A stretch of 64,000 nucleotides of DNA from Micropterus salmoides (taxonomy: Eukaryota > Chordata > Actinopteri > Centrarchiformes > Centrarchidae): assembly GCF_014851395.1 (NCBI RefSeq), contig NW_024043372.1:18027665-18091664 (forward strand), in the 5' to 3' direction. The notes beneath the pieces were generated by a model. The model made no database searches and was not told the DNA's origin. It saw only the letters and a list, made by a program, of their open reading frames with translations. Position numbers and translations under genes: made by a program. Position 1 is the first letter of the stretch. Each line of letters opens with the position of its first letter. Shown here in pieces: positions 39,401 through 54,400 of the stretch.

Positions 39401-42400
39401 TCTGCAAATGATTTCTGAACCATAAGCTCATATCTTGGCTGGGTTTGGGGTCAATGCAATGCCATGAGGACCAGCTTGTTCTAGACATCACTCAAGAAAG
39501 ACCCTCTACTGATGGCTGTCATCATTATCATTATTCCGTAACGCTTCAAAGTCGGCTCCCAGGCATGCTTTCTCAGCCACACAGCCATGTTGTCTTTGTA
39601 GCTTTTAGTCAAATGTTAGTGTGTCATACCATCTGTAAAGTTACTTACATTCATCCAGTATGATTATCAGTAACTGAGTTTATTCCTATTATCCAGAGAG
39701 ATTAACACCAAACTAGTGAATATGAGTTTTAGTTTAGGCTTTTAAACAGTTGACTGAAGCGCTAAATAATGAGGTCAGTTATTTCTGTGGAGCCTGTCGG
39801 TGCATGACGTGAGTCCTCCACAGTCTAGTGGCTGAGGTGCTGAGAAATGGCACAGAGGGACCCCGAGATCCCTCTTTCATCAAAACCCTGTTATAGCTAC
39901 AGAGATATGAACATGTCTGGGGGTATTTCTCATAACCTTCGATTAACATGTTCTCTGATGTCAGATCACATGAGTCACAATTACATAATAGTAGTGGTGG
40001 AAAGTAACTTTTTTGCTCAAGTACTGTACTTTTTGATTAAGTACCTGTTTTGTACCTGTTCATGCTATTAATACTACATAAAATGTAATACTTCTACGCT
40101 TGATTTCAGAGCAAAATATGTTACATAAATATATTTGACAACTCTAGTTACTGGTTATTTTTCCAGATGAAGTTTTCACTTACAAAACACTTCTATAATG
40201 CATTGTTACCCAACAGCACATAAAGTAGTTATCTCCACCTTGGCCAACTACAACACAAACCACAATGCTGCTTAAACTTTAAAGCTAAATTTTTCTGATA
40301 ATATGTAGCACAACTACATTAATTTGTCATTTGTCAACAGTATTTGTATTTGTGCACTCTGGTATTTCTACAGTTATATGAACGATTTTAATAAGACCAA
40401 ACGAATAAACTTTGGCCTTAATTTCCTATGGTGTAGATGTTTTTCAGTTTTCTGGTTCTATCTTGGAGCTGCACTGTGAAGGTGCATGCTTGTTAGCATG
40501 GTTGCAAAGTCAGGACAGCAACCCTGGAGCTATTGTGAGAATTCATTGTCTTGTTAAAGGACACTTGTTGAGTTGCACAGGACCTTTTGAAGTACACAGA
40601 CTTGAACGAGGGTCGTCTGGTCAAGAATTCAGTGGATGAGAAAGATGGCTGTAGAAAAATACCATGAATCCTTTTATATTGAGTATGTGATGGTACCATG
40701 TCAGGTCAAAGATGTGAGGAGAGCAGTGTAATTTAGACGGTTAGTACTTGGACCTCTTGACCTAGTGGTTTATGTATTTTAACCACTAGGTACAGCTACT
40801 TGTCACACAAGACCTCTCACATCTGACACACATCGTCTTTCTTGCTGCTTCTGTCCATCTTTCACTGTCTTTTTTTTCTTTGAGTTGAACAAGGTACCAG
40901 AAAGTTTCATGTGTCTGGAAAATATGTGTTTCAGTTTTTATATAGTCAGTGAGGGTGACTTCAGATGTTGCTCTTTGCAGTGCCTCTGTTGCTTCTCTAA
41001 TAGCTGCCCTACTCTGCAATTACTTAAGGTTCAATAGTGGTCTTTCCTCATATTAACAGTCTAGTGGCCTGTTGTGACCTGTCTTTTGACACCCCTCCTG
41101 GGGAGGAGTGCTCTAACTGCTCCATGTTTGTTGAATTGTGATAAATGTGCACATCTTCCTACTCACAAATGTGTTTTTTTTTTCATTTTACATGTCTGTT
41201 ATGCGTTCTGGGTTTATTCCTTCTTAGTCATGGGAATCACTGTACCACATGAAGGCCAAATCAGCACAAAAATGTGGGTGTTTCATGCCTCCCAGATGTT
41301 AAATCCCAGTTAACACACACAGTGGCATGTTGGTCAGGAGTGTTGCTGGACTTGCCATCACTGACAGTGGTTTTATATTTGAATACAAGAGGGTAATCAC
41401 GTGACATTTGCTCATCTTTTTTAGCCTTGCAAAGTGGAAGATCACCAGTATTAATAGTTTTATTAGTATAACTCTGTGCTTAGTTAAGCTGATTTATGTG
41501 ACAATGGTGACTTTTGTGCTCTCCCTCTGTGCTGAAGATTGCAGGGGAGCAGATAGGTTAAAGGTCAGGCCAGCATGTGGACTTATTCTGTACCATTTTA
41601 GAGCAGGCCCTTCCAGGGCTGCACCCACTAGTAATGAACAGGAGGAAGGCTACACGTACACGCCTGTAACCCCCTATTTGAAAATGCAGGGTAACTGCTA
41701 TCATCGCTGCTGCTCATCAAGCCATTTAGAAACTGACCGTGACAGGAGGGAGCAGCAGTGACACTGATGGTATCAGTCATGTTTAGTGGATACAGGTCCG
41801 CATGGGGCTGGGTTGTAAAAGAGAGCATCTGTTGGCTGTATGGTGAAACCATTTCACACATGCTGCTCACCCTGGCAAGGGTACAAGTTTGACCCTCAGT
41901 TGACTTTTCTCTGGCTAAATATTTAGTGTGTCTGCTCCCTTCATGTCCAGGACCTCTGAGAAATGTAATGAGAGAGGTGCTTTCAATATCATGTCGGCCT
42001 TGAAACCCTCCCCATTTTAAAAATAAATCCTTGAACTACGAGTACCATTCAATGGTTTTTACTTGAGATCAAGAAAAACAATTGACAAACCTCCCTGCTG
42101 AGCTAGCTGAGCACTTTAGCGTGTAAGTGCACCAAAATGAAACACATGCATGCCGTGGTCCTGACAGTTTCCTTTCCTCAGCTTAAATTAGTATGTGATC
42201 CCATTGTGATGATTAGCCAGTGTGGCTGATAATTGTTTCTTCTTTCACTAAGGAAATACAAGTTGGTATCGTTTTTGGTATATTTGAAAGCAGTAAGTGG
42301 TCCACGAAGAAGAGGAGGTGCAAAAGATCCAAACATGAATATGCTCATGCCAGCCTTAAGAGAATGTGAAACTTGCTGTACAGCCCTTTTCCACTCTAGG

Positions 42401-45400
42401 AATTTAATAACCTGTTTTCTGAGCCTTTCCTAAATCTAAACGTTTGGGTACCTTGTATATACAGTCTATGCTTGTGAGGCTTTGGTACTAGCCTCTCCTT
42501 GCATTTCCACTGTATTTAACAAACTGATATTTTGGGTATACACTATTAAAAAGGCAAAAACAGGACAGGCATTAATTTAATCTGATGTTTGGTAGATGAG
42601 GGAAGTAAGCGCTTGTTGGACAGACAACAATGTAACATTTATGTGAAGATAAGATTCAAGTTTATGTGCTGATGGATAATCTTTGTTCAGACTGCAGGCA
42701 AATCAGATTTGACTGTCAACACTGTTATTTGCAAGTGATCAGATGGGCCTCTAGTGCCTTAAACTAGCTTTATTTTTCTATAGCCTACTGTTTTATCTTT
42801 TTAATATTTCCTCTGCATTGTCTGGCTGTGTTTGTCCCCATCTCTGCCAGACATTGAGAAATCTTCTGGTTTCTCTTTTTGTTTTCAACCATTGGCTCTT
42901 GCTTGCTCTGAATGGGGCCCCTGTTATGGGTGGTGTGGTGTGGGGACAGAGTGGACCCAAATGCAAAGTTCAGCTTTGACAGGTTTTATTGAGAAAAGGG
43001 GGTGAGGGACTGGAGTCGAGGGAGAGGTGGATGCCGGGGAAACACAGGTACGGGGAACCGAGGAGACTGGGACCAGAGGGCCGGGGAACACTGGGGCCGA
43101 GGAAACGAGGAGGCGACGGAGAACAGGGAGGACGTCGTGGGGAAAGTCCGAGGAGGAGAGGACCGGAGGATGAGCCCAGCCGACTGAACAGAGGACGAGA
43201 GTGAGTGAACCTGGGAGGAAAGCAGACAAAGAGACAGGGTTAGTGACAGAGGCGACAAAGCACAGGGAAATTGAGAGAAATCAAAAAACATGAGAGCCTA
43301 AATGCAGAGGTGGCACTGGGTACGGAGCAACGACGATCAAGCAAGAATGGTGTGGAGGACCGGGGTTGACTACTGGCAGGTGTGGCAGGCTGACAAGGTG
43401 GCTGATGAGGTACAGGTGCGGGTTGTAGGCTGGGCTCAGGAGCGGAGGGAGAGAGAGAGAGAGAGAGAGAGCACACACAGGGGAGGAGACACAGGGAGGC
43501 AGGCAGAGAACAGAGAAAACCCAGGAAAAAGCAGAATAACTGATGAAAAGGAGAAAAAAACAGGACACTCACCGTCAGCCGGGCTGCCACCACAACAGCC
43601 CCACCCATTTAGTAGCATGTCCTGAGCAGCGCCGGAATTTAATTCTAGGAACATAAATGGCTGTTTTCCATTGCAGTGGGAAAAGGACTATTAATGTGCC
43701 ACTGATTGACAGGTATAGCACCGTATTTTATATGCTCTAATAACACAATTAGATTACAAAGTAGCTGTGACCATTTCAAATCCACTTTCACCTTTGGCAA
43801 CTTCATCATAGAAAAGATTCCAGGAATATCACATATTAAATTTTTCCTGTTTTCTCAAACTACTGTACATAACAACTGGGAAATTTTGGCTGGGTTGAAA
43901 GACTTTAACGCTCACCCATAATTCACATGATTATCTTTTATTTTGCTCAGCTACCCAGAGCTAAAACAACACGAGTTTGTAAATCTGTGCGATCCCCAGC
44001 TGCAGCAGTTTATCACTCATGATTGGTGTGTACGTCCTTCATTGGGATGTCAAAAGGTGTTGGTCATTAGTTTATAGAGCTGTGATATGACCATCACCAC
44101 ATGTATCTGCTCAAAATCAGGCTGTTATGCTTCTAGAGCATTTTTTAAAGTAGGATATAAAAAGTTGTAAAAGTCAAATGGCTGATAATGGGATAGTAAA
44201 TGTCAGAAAAATCACAAGCAGTCTAAATCATTGTCAGGGTTTCCCTTTTCCTCTCTGATGGGTTTAACAGGCTACAGCTGAAGTGGCTGTGAACAGGTTG
44301 AAGTCTGCTTTTTTACTTTACTCTGAGAGAATTACGTCTTTGGTTCTAACCTTAAAAACACAAACAGAATGTGAGGAATTTTGTAATGAGAGCTGTTTTA
44401 ACAGTGAGCAAGGTCAGACGGTGACATAATCTTACTATTCATAACTTTTGATGTTTTTAACTTTATTTGTGTTACAATGCAATCTCTTCAGTCAGCCGTT
44501 AATAGCAATTTAAATGGACCATTCACAGAGCCACTGACGTGTTTTCTGTTTTTTTTGCCATTTGAAGGTTTAATCCCGTTCTTTGAGTATTGTTCACACT
44601 CAGCATAGCGTGACTTCCAGAGCAGCTGAAATGAAGGAGTCCGCGGAGATGTAGGCACTGCCCGGAGAACCAGAGGCTCCTAGCAAATCTTTTCTCACAC
44701 ATTCTGCACCGCTTTGTCCAGAACTCCTGTGATTCTTTGATTTATTACCTCTTTGGTTTGAGAGAGCAAAGCATGGGATAGGGAAAGGGAATAGAGAGGG
44801 ATGTATAGAAATAAGCAGTTGAGACCTTATTGTGGAAAGTTTTCGATTAATTTTTTGATTAATTTGTCAATGCTTTTTGCGAATAATTAATCCCATCCAT
44901 CCATCCATCTTCATCCGCTTATCTGGGGTCAGGTCGTGGGGGCAGCAGCTCCAGCAGGGGACCCCAAACTTCTCTTTCCCGGGCCACATTAACCAGCTCT
45001 GACTGGGGGATCCCGAGGCGTTCCCAGGCCAGTGTGGAGATATAATCTCTCCACCTAGTCCTAGGTCTTCCCCGAGGCCTCCTCCCAGCTGGACGTGCCT
45101 GGAACACCTCCCTAGGGAGGCGTCCAGGAGGCATCCTTACCAGATGCCCAAACCACCTCAACTGGCTCCTTTCAACGCAAAGGAGCAGCAGCTCTACTCT
45201 GAGCTCCTCGCGGATGGCCGAGCTTCTCACCCTATCTCTAAGGGAGACACCAGCCACATGCCCGAGGAAACCCATTTTGGCCGTTTGTACCCAAATAATT
45301 AATCATTTAGTCTAAAATTTCATAGTCGAACATGCCCATCACAATTCCATACATGCGATACACAGTCCTGCTACCTGTTTCACACTACTGATCGACAATT

Positions 45401-48400
45401 GGTAATGGTATCAAGTAAGGAAACATAGTAGTGCACGTGCAAAGGCAAGGAAAACATAATAATACACTACATGTTATATTACTCAAAAAGCTGGATTTGC
45501 AAATATTGTACGAGGAAGTCAACGAGTTTGTCAGGCTCATGGATACACACAATGCATTTTGGTGAGTAACATTGAACATAAACATAAAAAATCACACCTT
45601 TAAACGTTCATCGAATTTTTGGTTGTTTAATTTTACTGTTGGTCAACTAATCAGTTAATTTGATAATAATTTTAGCACTACTTCTGTCAGAAAAATGTTC
45701 TGAGGGTGAAGGAAAATTTAGACCCCCCCCTGTAGGGGTGCACAATATATTGATTCAATATCATTATCGCATTATCATGTTGTGCAATATCATATTGAAA
45801 ATGTCCCGGAAAGTATACAGTATTCAGTTTATTTTGTGGAGAGATGCTTCAGTTGGCTGTGTTTGAATTAGAGCCCAATTGAAATCGCTGTGTAATGATG
45901 TTACATTGGCCAGTTGCCCTGTCACATGCAAGTGTCCACTACACAAACACATGCTACGGAGAGTACCACACAATGCGCGTGCATACTTCCACAGCGTGTG
46001 AGTGAAGAGCGAGATAGGGAAATAAATTTTTATTTATTTTTAAATAAAAAAGATGACTATGATGAAAACAGAGATCGAAGACGAAATGTATAGGACCTTT
46101 TGTGTTTTAACATATGTTTAAGAATATCGAAATTAATATAGTTCTCGCAATATCCATGGTCAATATTGTAATGTCACATTTTGTTACTATCGCACAACCC
46201 TATGAGCCTTCCCCACAAAAAATGTATTGATGATTAAATTAGCAATGACACTGACAAGGGTGAAGGGGTTATTTTTTCTTTGGCAGGAATTGTTTGATCC
46301 CTCGTAGACAAAAGCAATGGATCCTTAAATTCAGTCAGTATTCCCTCTTCTTTTGCTGCCCCATCCTAAACCACTGTGAGATATTTAGGCGAGAGAGAGA
46401 CAGACAGAGAGAGAGAAGCCCTTTTCCAGTGAAGGCAGTAAAGCATCTCTAATGAGAGGGAGTGCGTTGCAGTCAGGGTGGGGTATGTACTTGCCCTCCT
46501 ACCTGCCATTGCATCCTGCGTAGCACCCTAATCTCCCATAATTGTGCCGAGTCTGGGCTCCCACCCTGTCTCATTAGGCTCTTTACAGCATTCCTGATGA
46601 AAGGTCGCTTCTGGTCGCGCTGGGGGCGAGTGCATTAAGTTTGTGTAAATTGGCAGTGACAAGAGTTCGTAAAATACAATTAGAGGAATAATCAGCGTGC
46701 ACTGATCCCTTTATCTGACAGTGGTGCCCTGGTTCTCCTTATCTACCGCTACCTTCTTACTTCACTGAAATCTTCCTCTGATTTTACTAAGTCTGCTCTC
46801 TGTTCCTCCTTATCAGCTCCTTGTGTATTCCAGTGAACCAAACTTCTAATTTCTGTTTTCCCTCCAGTGTCTTCCTGATGTTTCGTGAGGTGTGAAAAAC
46901 AAATGCCAATCTGAAACAAATGTTATGAGGGGGTGTCAGTCGCTTTCCACATGTCAATGCAGTTTAAAAAAAATCAGACTGTAGTTTGAATCTCATAACT
47001 CTGTTTTACCTCATCTAAGTACAGACTGCTTTGCTGGCATTCTTGCTATGGTCATGTTATGTTAAACTTAAACTGTCAGAGACATTTGCAGAAGTAATCA
47101 TTTATAGCTGTTAGATTGCACATATTTAAGGGAGCACTCAAAAAAATCCCAAAGCATAACAAACACATACATAAACATCAAATCCTAAATGTGACCTTTG
47201 ACGATTACGCAGACTGGCCTGTAGGGAGCACACAAATCTGACAAACACATTTCTGTCCTCCTCATCAAGTCTCTCAAGGAATTGACCTTATCAGTGACAG
47301 CTGATAGGACACGCATCATATGTCATTTTAACTAGAAGGAGCTAGCAACACTTAGCAACAGTTTACTACTTCTTGACTGTGCTTATTGTAGCTGATACAG
47401 ATTAATTAAAATATGCCATCATCGGTCCAGGTATCCTTGGGGTCAGCTTAGGACATCTTTAACTAATATGACTGGACGGGACGAGTCAGCTGGTAGCCAA
47501 GCAGCTGATGAATGAGCCACGGATGGTAAATCATGAATGAAGCATGCCAGTCGGCCAAATGCAAATGCGACTTCAACACTCTCCCTGAATGGGAGTCTTT
47601 ATGTCTATCTAGAGAGTAAGTGTATGCTTTCTGGTGGAATCGCCTAATTAACAACTGAGAGGCTGCAAAGAAAAGAGACTTAGACTTAGGATATCTGGCT
47701 TCAGGCTGCCTCATCTATGTGGCGCTCCCATCTTGTTGCGGCTGTCCTGCTACCTTTGTGCCATGCTGGGTATGAAATCATCAAAGACAAAGCTTATTTC
47801 AAGGTCAGGAAAATACATCGATGTTATAGCTCTGCATGAGCTGGTTTTTGCACCACCATGAAAATAAAGCCTTGTGCCTTAGAATTAGATGTAGCCAGGG
47901 GACTGTGTATTTGACTGCTGTTCTTTTCAAGTTTGAACAACTGTGAAACCGCGTTGTGTCCCACTTCAGCTTGTGAAGAAATAATCAGTATCAGTATTGA
48001 TTCTCCCTGTACACCCTGAGCATGAAAGTCTGTCATGTACCTGCCACCTTTTGCCCAGCAGGTAAATGTCTCTGAGCAGACACTGAGCTAAGACCCTGCA
48101 CATACCACAGCAGCATTTCTCACACATGTGACAGAGAGGGAGACAGGCTGGAAACCACAACAAGTAATTTTTTGGATTCCTGCTGGCCTGCATGTGTTGT
48201 CCCACTCAAAACTCCTGGGTCAGAGTTGGAAAAAACCAGTCCCAGCAGGTAGAGCACTGAGAGAACACGCAAAGGGTCAGAGGGCAATCCCCTGAGATCC
48301 ACAAGGTATTTGTTCCTCCTGTTTGTCTGTGTAGATCATAAAATATTATTCTGGAGACACGCATAGGTTCATGCAGCTGTGTTGCAGTCTGTAACTTTTA

Positions 48401-51400
48401 CTGACGTTAAAAATGATTGACAGAAGTCATAAATGTCTGGTTATCCGCAGGTGAAGGGAAAAACAACTTCTCCCCAGACTCATTGCTCTGTCAGGCACCT
48501 TCCATCAAATGATTACAGTCAGAACAGTGATGTGAGAGAACTTTGCGATTGTCTCTATCAGCATAAAACATGATTTTCAGTTTGAGGTCTATGACTTCTT
48601 GTAGGACAGCCTGCGTCTGGGAATGAAGGAGTTATGATAGTTACCCTAAACTGCAGTGAAGAAGAGGGTAAAAAATTAATCTGAGAAGCAGCTGGCTTAA
48701 GCATGGACTATCCCATCACACATAAACATGCATGAGTACCTACACTCAAATGTGTGCACATGAAACGCATACTCTTGCCCGCTTACCTGGCGGTGCAGTG
48801 AATTGGATCATCAAAACGGGGTTTAGAGGAGTTTAGGGCTCATTGGAGCAGAATGTTCACTAAACAAACTTAAACACACAAATCCTTGTGGTCAAACATG
48901 CACAAATAATAAAAGTCCCTTGATTAATATTTTTACCAAGAGTCAGTCAGCCTCTCAGTGCTTCTCTCAGCACAGCAGTATGCTACTTGTCTGTGGTTGC
49001 AGCAAAGATTTTCATAACTTTACCAAAATCTGCACAAGACTAGTGCTGCAACTAATGATAATCCCCATTGTCGATTAATCTACTGATTAATTTCTCAATT
49101 AACTGATTATTCGTTTGGTCTATTAACATCAGAAGATGGTGAACAATGCCTATTAGAGTATTCTTGAACCCAATGTCACATCATCAACCAACCAAAAGTC
49201 CTAATATTCAGTTTATAGTAATTCCCACATTTCAGAACCTGGAAATTGATCCAAATGGTGTCGATCAGCTGTTAAATTACTAATCCTTTCATCAACTAAT
49301 TGTTGCAGCTCTACATACGACGCTAAAAGCTTGTGATGATTTTATATTTCCAGAGAGAAAGTGTTTACATTGACAGTTAGGGTTTATTTAGCGTCATCCG
49401 AGGTACAGCACCTTAAAACGCTTTGGTTTCATCACTGAGACGAGTAGTTGCCACCTGGTTGCAATGCCTTTAAAAAAAAAATAAAATAAAAAAAACCAAA
49501 CTACTGCACACTGATCTGACTTTGACTACTTTATTTGTGATATCAGATCAGTGTGCTGTAGTTTTTTATTTTTTTTGATAGACTTATCCTGCTATCTACC
49601 AGCACCTCATTGTTGTTGCTGTGCTCGGGGAATGTTTTGTTTTGTTGCGACGCGCTCAGTGCCTATACTGTAACACCCTTTACTCCACGGTGAGACTTTT
49701 TACTCCAAACTTGAGACAGACGAATGACTTCATGGAAACATTAGAGGTTTGTGAAAGGAGGTACAGGAGTCTTAAACATCAGTGGATACACATCACAGGG
49801 TTCTGTGTGTGGTTAGTCTGTCATCATTAAAGGGGACATTCTGCTTTCAGGAAAGCCACATCACGTCCGAATGATGCCACTTAACAGCTCAGCTGCCACG
49901 GTGGCCACAATTACAGGGCATCAGGAAGAAACTTGTTCCCATAACGAGCACTAAGAATGCGTCAACTAGGATTAGGGGTGGACATTATTGGAAGCTTAAT
50001 ACAGACTTTTCTGGTGTAAGTCAGTGCGGTGAACCAGAGTGTGCACTTGGACAAGTTAAGTGTGGTCTTCTTTGACGTTGAATTATTATATTGTGGCAGC
50101 TGTGTTTTAGTTACAGGTTAAATGAGAGAGAGGAAGCAGAATCACATAGTGTCAACTTGATAAACATCCAGCAGCACATCAGGGCTATTATAGATGTAGC
50201 ATGAGATTGACAGCAGGGGGCAATGTTGTACTTGAGCTGATGCCGTGCAGAGAAGGAAAAGAAAGAAATACGTCCTGTTTTTTGTCTAATGTGTAAAATC
50301 ATGGCCTCAATGTTTAATTTGTTGAAAGAGCTTACCAACCAATGTTATCAATTTCAGCCATCTCCTCTCATATTTACACGAAAGCTTTGCCTCCTGAAAT
50401 ACCGTGAAATATGCCAGAAATGTGCTACCAAACCTTCTGTTTGTTGTTCACTAATATATTTAGACCTTAAGCAGAAGACCAACCTGATTACACCTGGCAT
50501 GTGAAGTGAACAGGCTTCTTGATCCCTGCCCTTTTTTGCCTGCAGTCTACCTGTAAATGTTCCATACCACAGAGACAGCAGTCTGATAGAAAAGCATTAC
50601 AAGGAAACCTTAGAGCTTAAAGTACAGAATGACCCAAACCGCAGAGGTAATGCTTGGATAAAACATTTTGAATGTATCTTTGGGATTCTTGTGATATCTG
50701 ACACCAGGAGAATATCCATGTAAAATCCATGACGGGTTATAGGGTCCGTTAAAATAACTTTTATAATAACTTTTGTGAGCTTGGGTGAGCACATTTCACC
50801 AGTTCATCTGTTTCATTTGAGCTTCTGCCAGGTAGCCTTGTGGCGCTGCAAAAGGCAAGTTTATTTATATTACACGTTTTAACAAGAAGGCATTCAAAGT
50901 GATGTATATAGGACATAAGAGGCATTAAGGCAATATATAAAAGAGTTAAGTAAAATAGAAAATAAAAATGATCGAAATGTAGTTTGATAAAAGGCAGTTG
51001 CAACAGAGCAGTGTAACTGATCTTTGAAAAGACCCTTGAAAAACTTTAAAGGGTCAGTAATACTGGGGGTCAAAGGTGCGGATGAGTTTCCTGCGAAAGA
51101 GTATGAAGTAAATTGTCAGTTCAAGTTCATAGATGATTGGTTTGCTAGTCAGACAAGATGTTGTCATGAACCGTCCTGCTGGCACATGTGGAGGTCAGTC
51201 ACACAGAAATCCCCGTCTGAATGAAACCTCTGACTCTGATACGTCTCACGGAGCTTCTAGGTGATCCCCATCTTTATAGCACCTGGTAAATGAAAGCAGC
51301 TGGGAGGACAGCAGGGAATGCAACCAGGAATGAACACTAGCAGAGCACATTATTAACCAGCAGGATTTTAGATCAGGGCCTTAAAAGGAAAGGTTAGGCT

Positions 51401-54400
51401 ATCCTTGGCGTCCCCCCTCCTGATCCTCGATGAATTCTTCAATTTTCCAGTCCATGACCCCCTGAGATAATATCAGAAGTCTGGTGTTTTTTGTAGGCCC
51501 TCTCGCGGTCTACCCAGACATTAGCCCCGCCCTCCTGGGAGCAGTGGCTGTTGTCCTTATCACAGGAAGTCACACAATACAGCAGAGGAATGTAAACCCT
51601 GAGCTTTGCAGCAGCTGAACTTTCAGAAACACAATCGAGAGTTTTAATTCTTTTGTTGTTTTTAATTCTTTACCTGATTGCTTTGGAATAGAGTTTTTAC
51701 CCATTTTATGGATGTGTTTTTGTTTTGTATTTCACTCACAAGGAGACATAACAGCATTGAGCAATTTGGTATTGGCTCATAACTTACTCTGAGGTTTGTT
51801 ATCCTCATTAAACAATAGAAAAGAAAATTAGAAACAGCCAGTAAATGCATGTCATTTGCTGTGTGAGTCTCTGCTCTTTTCCCAAAGGTTAACGTTTTAT
51901 TTCATAAAAATGTTTTTTTGTTCTTAATGATGTGAGCAGTCTTGGTTTCAGGCAAGGTGGTCCACCTCTGTTATACAGCACTACGGGAAACCCTAAATAC
52001 TCTGCAATAAAATACCAAACCACTAACTACAGGCTCCAAAATGAGTATACAGTTAAATCAACACCTCTTTGATAGATTTTTAGAGTACATTATAAGCTTT
52101 TTAGTGCGATTAGTTAAATGATAGGTTCATAGTGTTTTCATGCCTCTGCGTCACGTTGTCTTTGCATTCTGATCATTCATCTGTCTTTGTCTTCCCAACT
52201 AAATTGAATAATTGAAAGTACATCACTATTTGCAGATATTTCATAGACTAAAAGATTAACGAAATAGTTGAACATTTTTAACAATGAATAATCATGTGCA
52301 ACTCTCCCTACATGGGTTTGACCCTGAGCTTTAGCCTTTGACCCTGACCTAGGGGCTGCAGACACTACTTTGGTTCAGGCATCTGAACTCCCCAGAGTCT
52401 CAGGTCAAGGAGAAGAAACCTTGGTGATCTGATGTTCACTGGACGTTGATCTTTAAACGCCCTCCTTGCCAACAGCTCTTGTTTTGATGGTTTTTTTTAG
52501 ATGTGTCTCATCACTCTGCTGGAGGTTCAGCTCGGTGACGGATTGATGAGGGGTGAGGGTGATGAAATGCACCCTGGAGTCAGGTGAAGGTACAGCCTCT
52601 GCTCCAATCCCCAGACTCGCTCATTCAGAGTTCATTGAGTTTACCATTCAGAGAAAATGCTTTTTATGGCAGGGAATCTTTCTGTTTTGAAATGAGCTTA
52701 TACTAGTACATAGATATATACTGATTAGAAAAGGTAATCTTTCCATGTTGCAGCCACATATAACAAAAATCTGGTTCATCTCTCTTTTTTGTTTTTTATG
52801 GCAGATTTTTGGAACTATTTATTGATTTCCAATGTGGTCCTCATTGTAAAAGTGCATCAGTATAATTGAAGACATTGTAATATAAGATATTAATACCATA
52901 CAAACAAACTAAAAGTACATAACAAATGTTCATTGCCATTTTTAAGACATAAAGCCTGTGCGCATGGCTTTCCTCTAATGAGTTTCTTCTGTCCTCTAAA
53001 CATGACTTTGGCTAAACTTAATACAACTGACCGGGGGGGGATCTTTTTCTAAACAAAATGCTTTATTTAACTTTATTGATCGTCTGTAGACAATATGTTG
53101 CGTTACGTATTCTGACCTGTAGCACTTCAACATTCCTGCTTGCTATCTGGGCAGAAAGACTTGGAGAATGATGAGTGTGACACTGACCTTGGGCAGACCC
53201 CTGCTCACGCTGCCACACAGGTGTGTGGCCTCAGGGGGGAAAGAGTGTGGGCTAGACGCCCTCACACTCAGCACAACACAAACGCACTCATGAGGCAGAT
53301 GCTCACCACAGGATCCCTCAGGGTCTTTAATCCTGCCTTTGGCTTCAAGGCGCGTTCTGCTCAGTCACCATCACTTGTCTGCTTTAGTCTGGTTGTTTCT
53401 GCATAATTTTCTTCAAACCCACTGTCAGTACGTTGCTTATTTAGCAAGTGAAATGAACTGTACTAAAAGGCAGGCACTCTCTCACCCCCAGACTCATTAA
53501 ATCAAGCTCTTATGATGTCATTCCCAAATAAAAATCAACGAGCATCCAAATTGGATCTTTAGCTGCAATTTATCCAGTCTTGCTAGGAAGGATTGGAGTA
53601 ATAAATTGATTAGGAATTATGTTTCATAGTATAGTAAAATTAATTCTTGAAGGTAAAGGTAACATTTCATTACATGTTGTATGTGTTTAGGTTTTATGAC
53701 AGTTTTGAAACACTTGTCAATAGAAATAGTGCAGTGTTTTTGCTGTGACCATTTCCAGATGTTGTAAACTGAGAGAGAAATAGTTTAATTGGCTGGTAAT
53801 TTGCAGTGTACCAAAAGTTGCTAGAGGGGGGAAAATGTTAAAGCAATTTTCTTAGCGTTCGTACTCTTCCTCTGTACAGTAACTCTCCTGTTTTATGGAC
53901 ATGGAGAAAGTTTACAAGCTGATTAGTGCCAAGTGAATGCTCCCTCCTAATTTTCTCCATGGCTTTCAGTTTTCAGTCCAAGATTCCTTCGGCTGGCATG
54001 GCAAATGAAACAGCCCCATGTCATCAAGTCTAAAAGTACACTGTGAGTGTAATCTCTCATGACAAACCCCCATATGAATGAAATTTAACAGTAATGCAGG
54101 CAATGTGGAGATATGTCCTGAAACTGCAGAGTAAGAATCGAACAACCCTTAACACATTACTCCTTTCATTTTCAATTTTAATATCTCCTCATTACGGAGA
54201 AGCTCTGCAGCTCAAATTATGGTATATGATGAACTGTCAGCACCTGTATCTGATGCGAGTCATTATGTGTAGTTTGGGAACTGGAGGGTAAGATTTTTAT
54301 CTAGTTTAGTTGATGACAGCTTTTGCAGGATATTTAGCTGATGGAAATGAAATGGAAAAACTGTGACTTCTTGTTGAAGTGTTTTGGAGGTTATGCATGA

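Noticed and set aside
42924..43654. Cluster of long overlapping open frames on both strands
   Set aside because: They lie in the purine-rich solo LTR, where few stops occur by composition. The simultaneous frames on both strands argue against coding.
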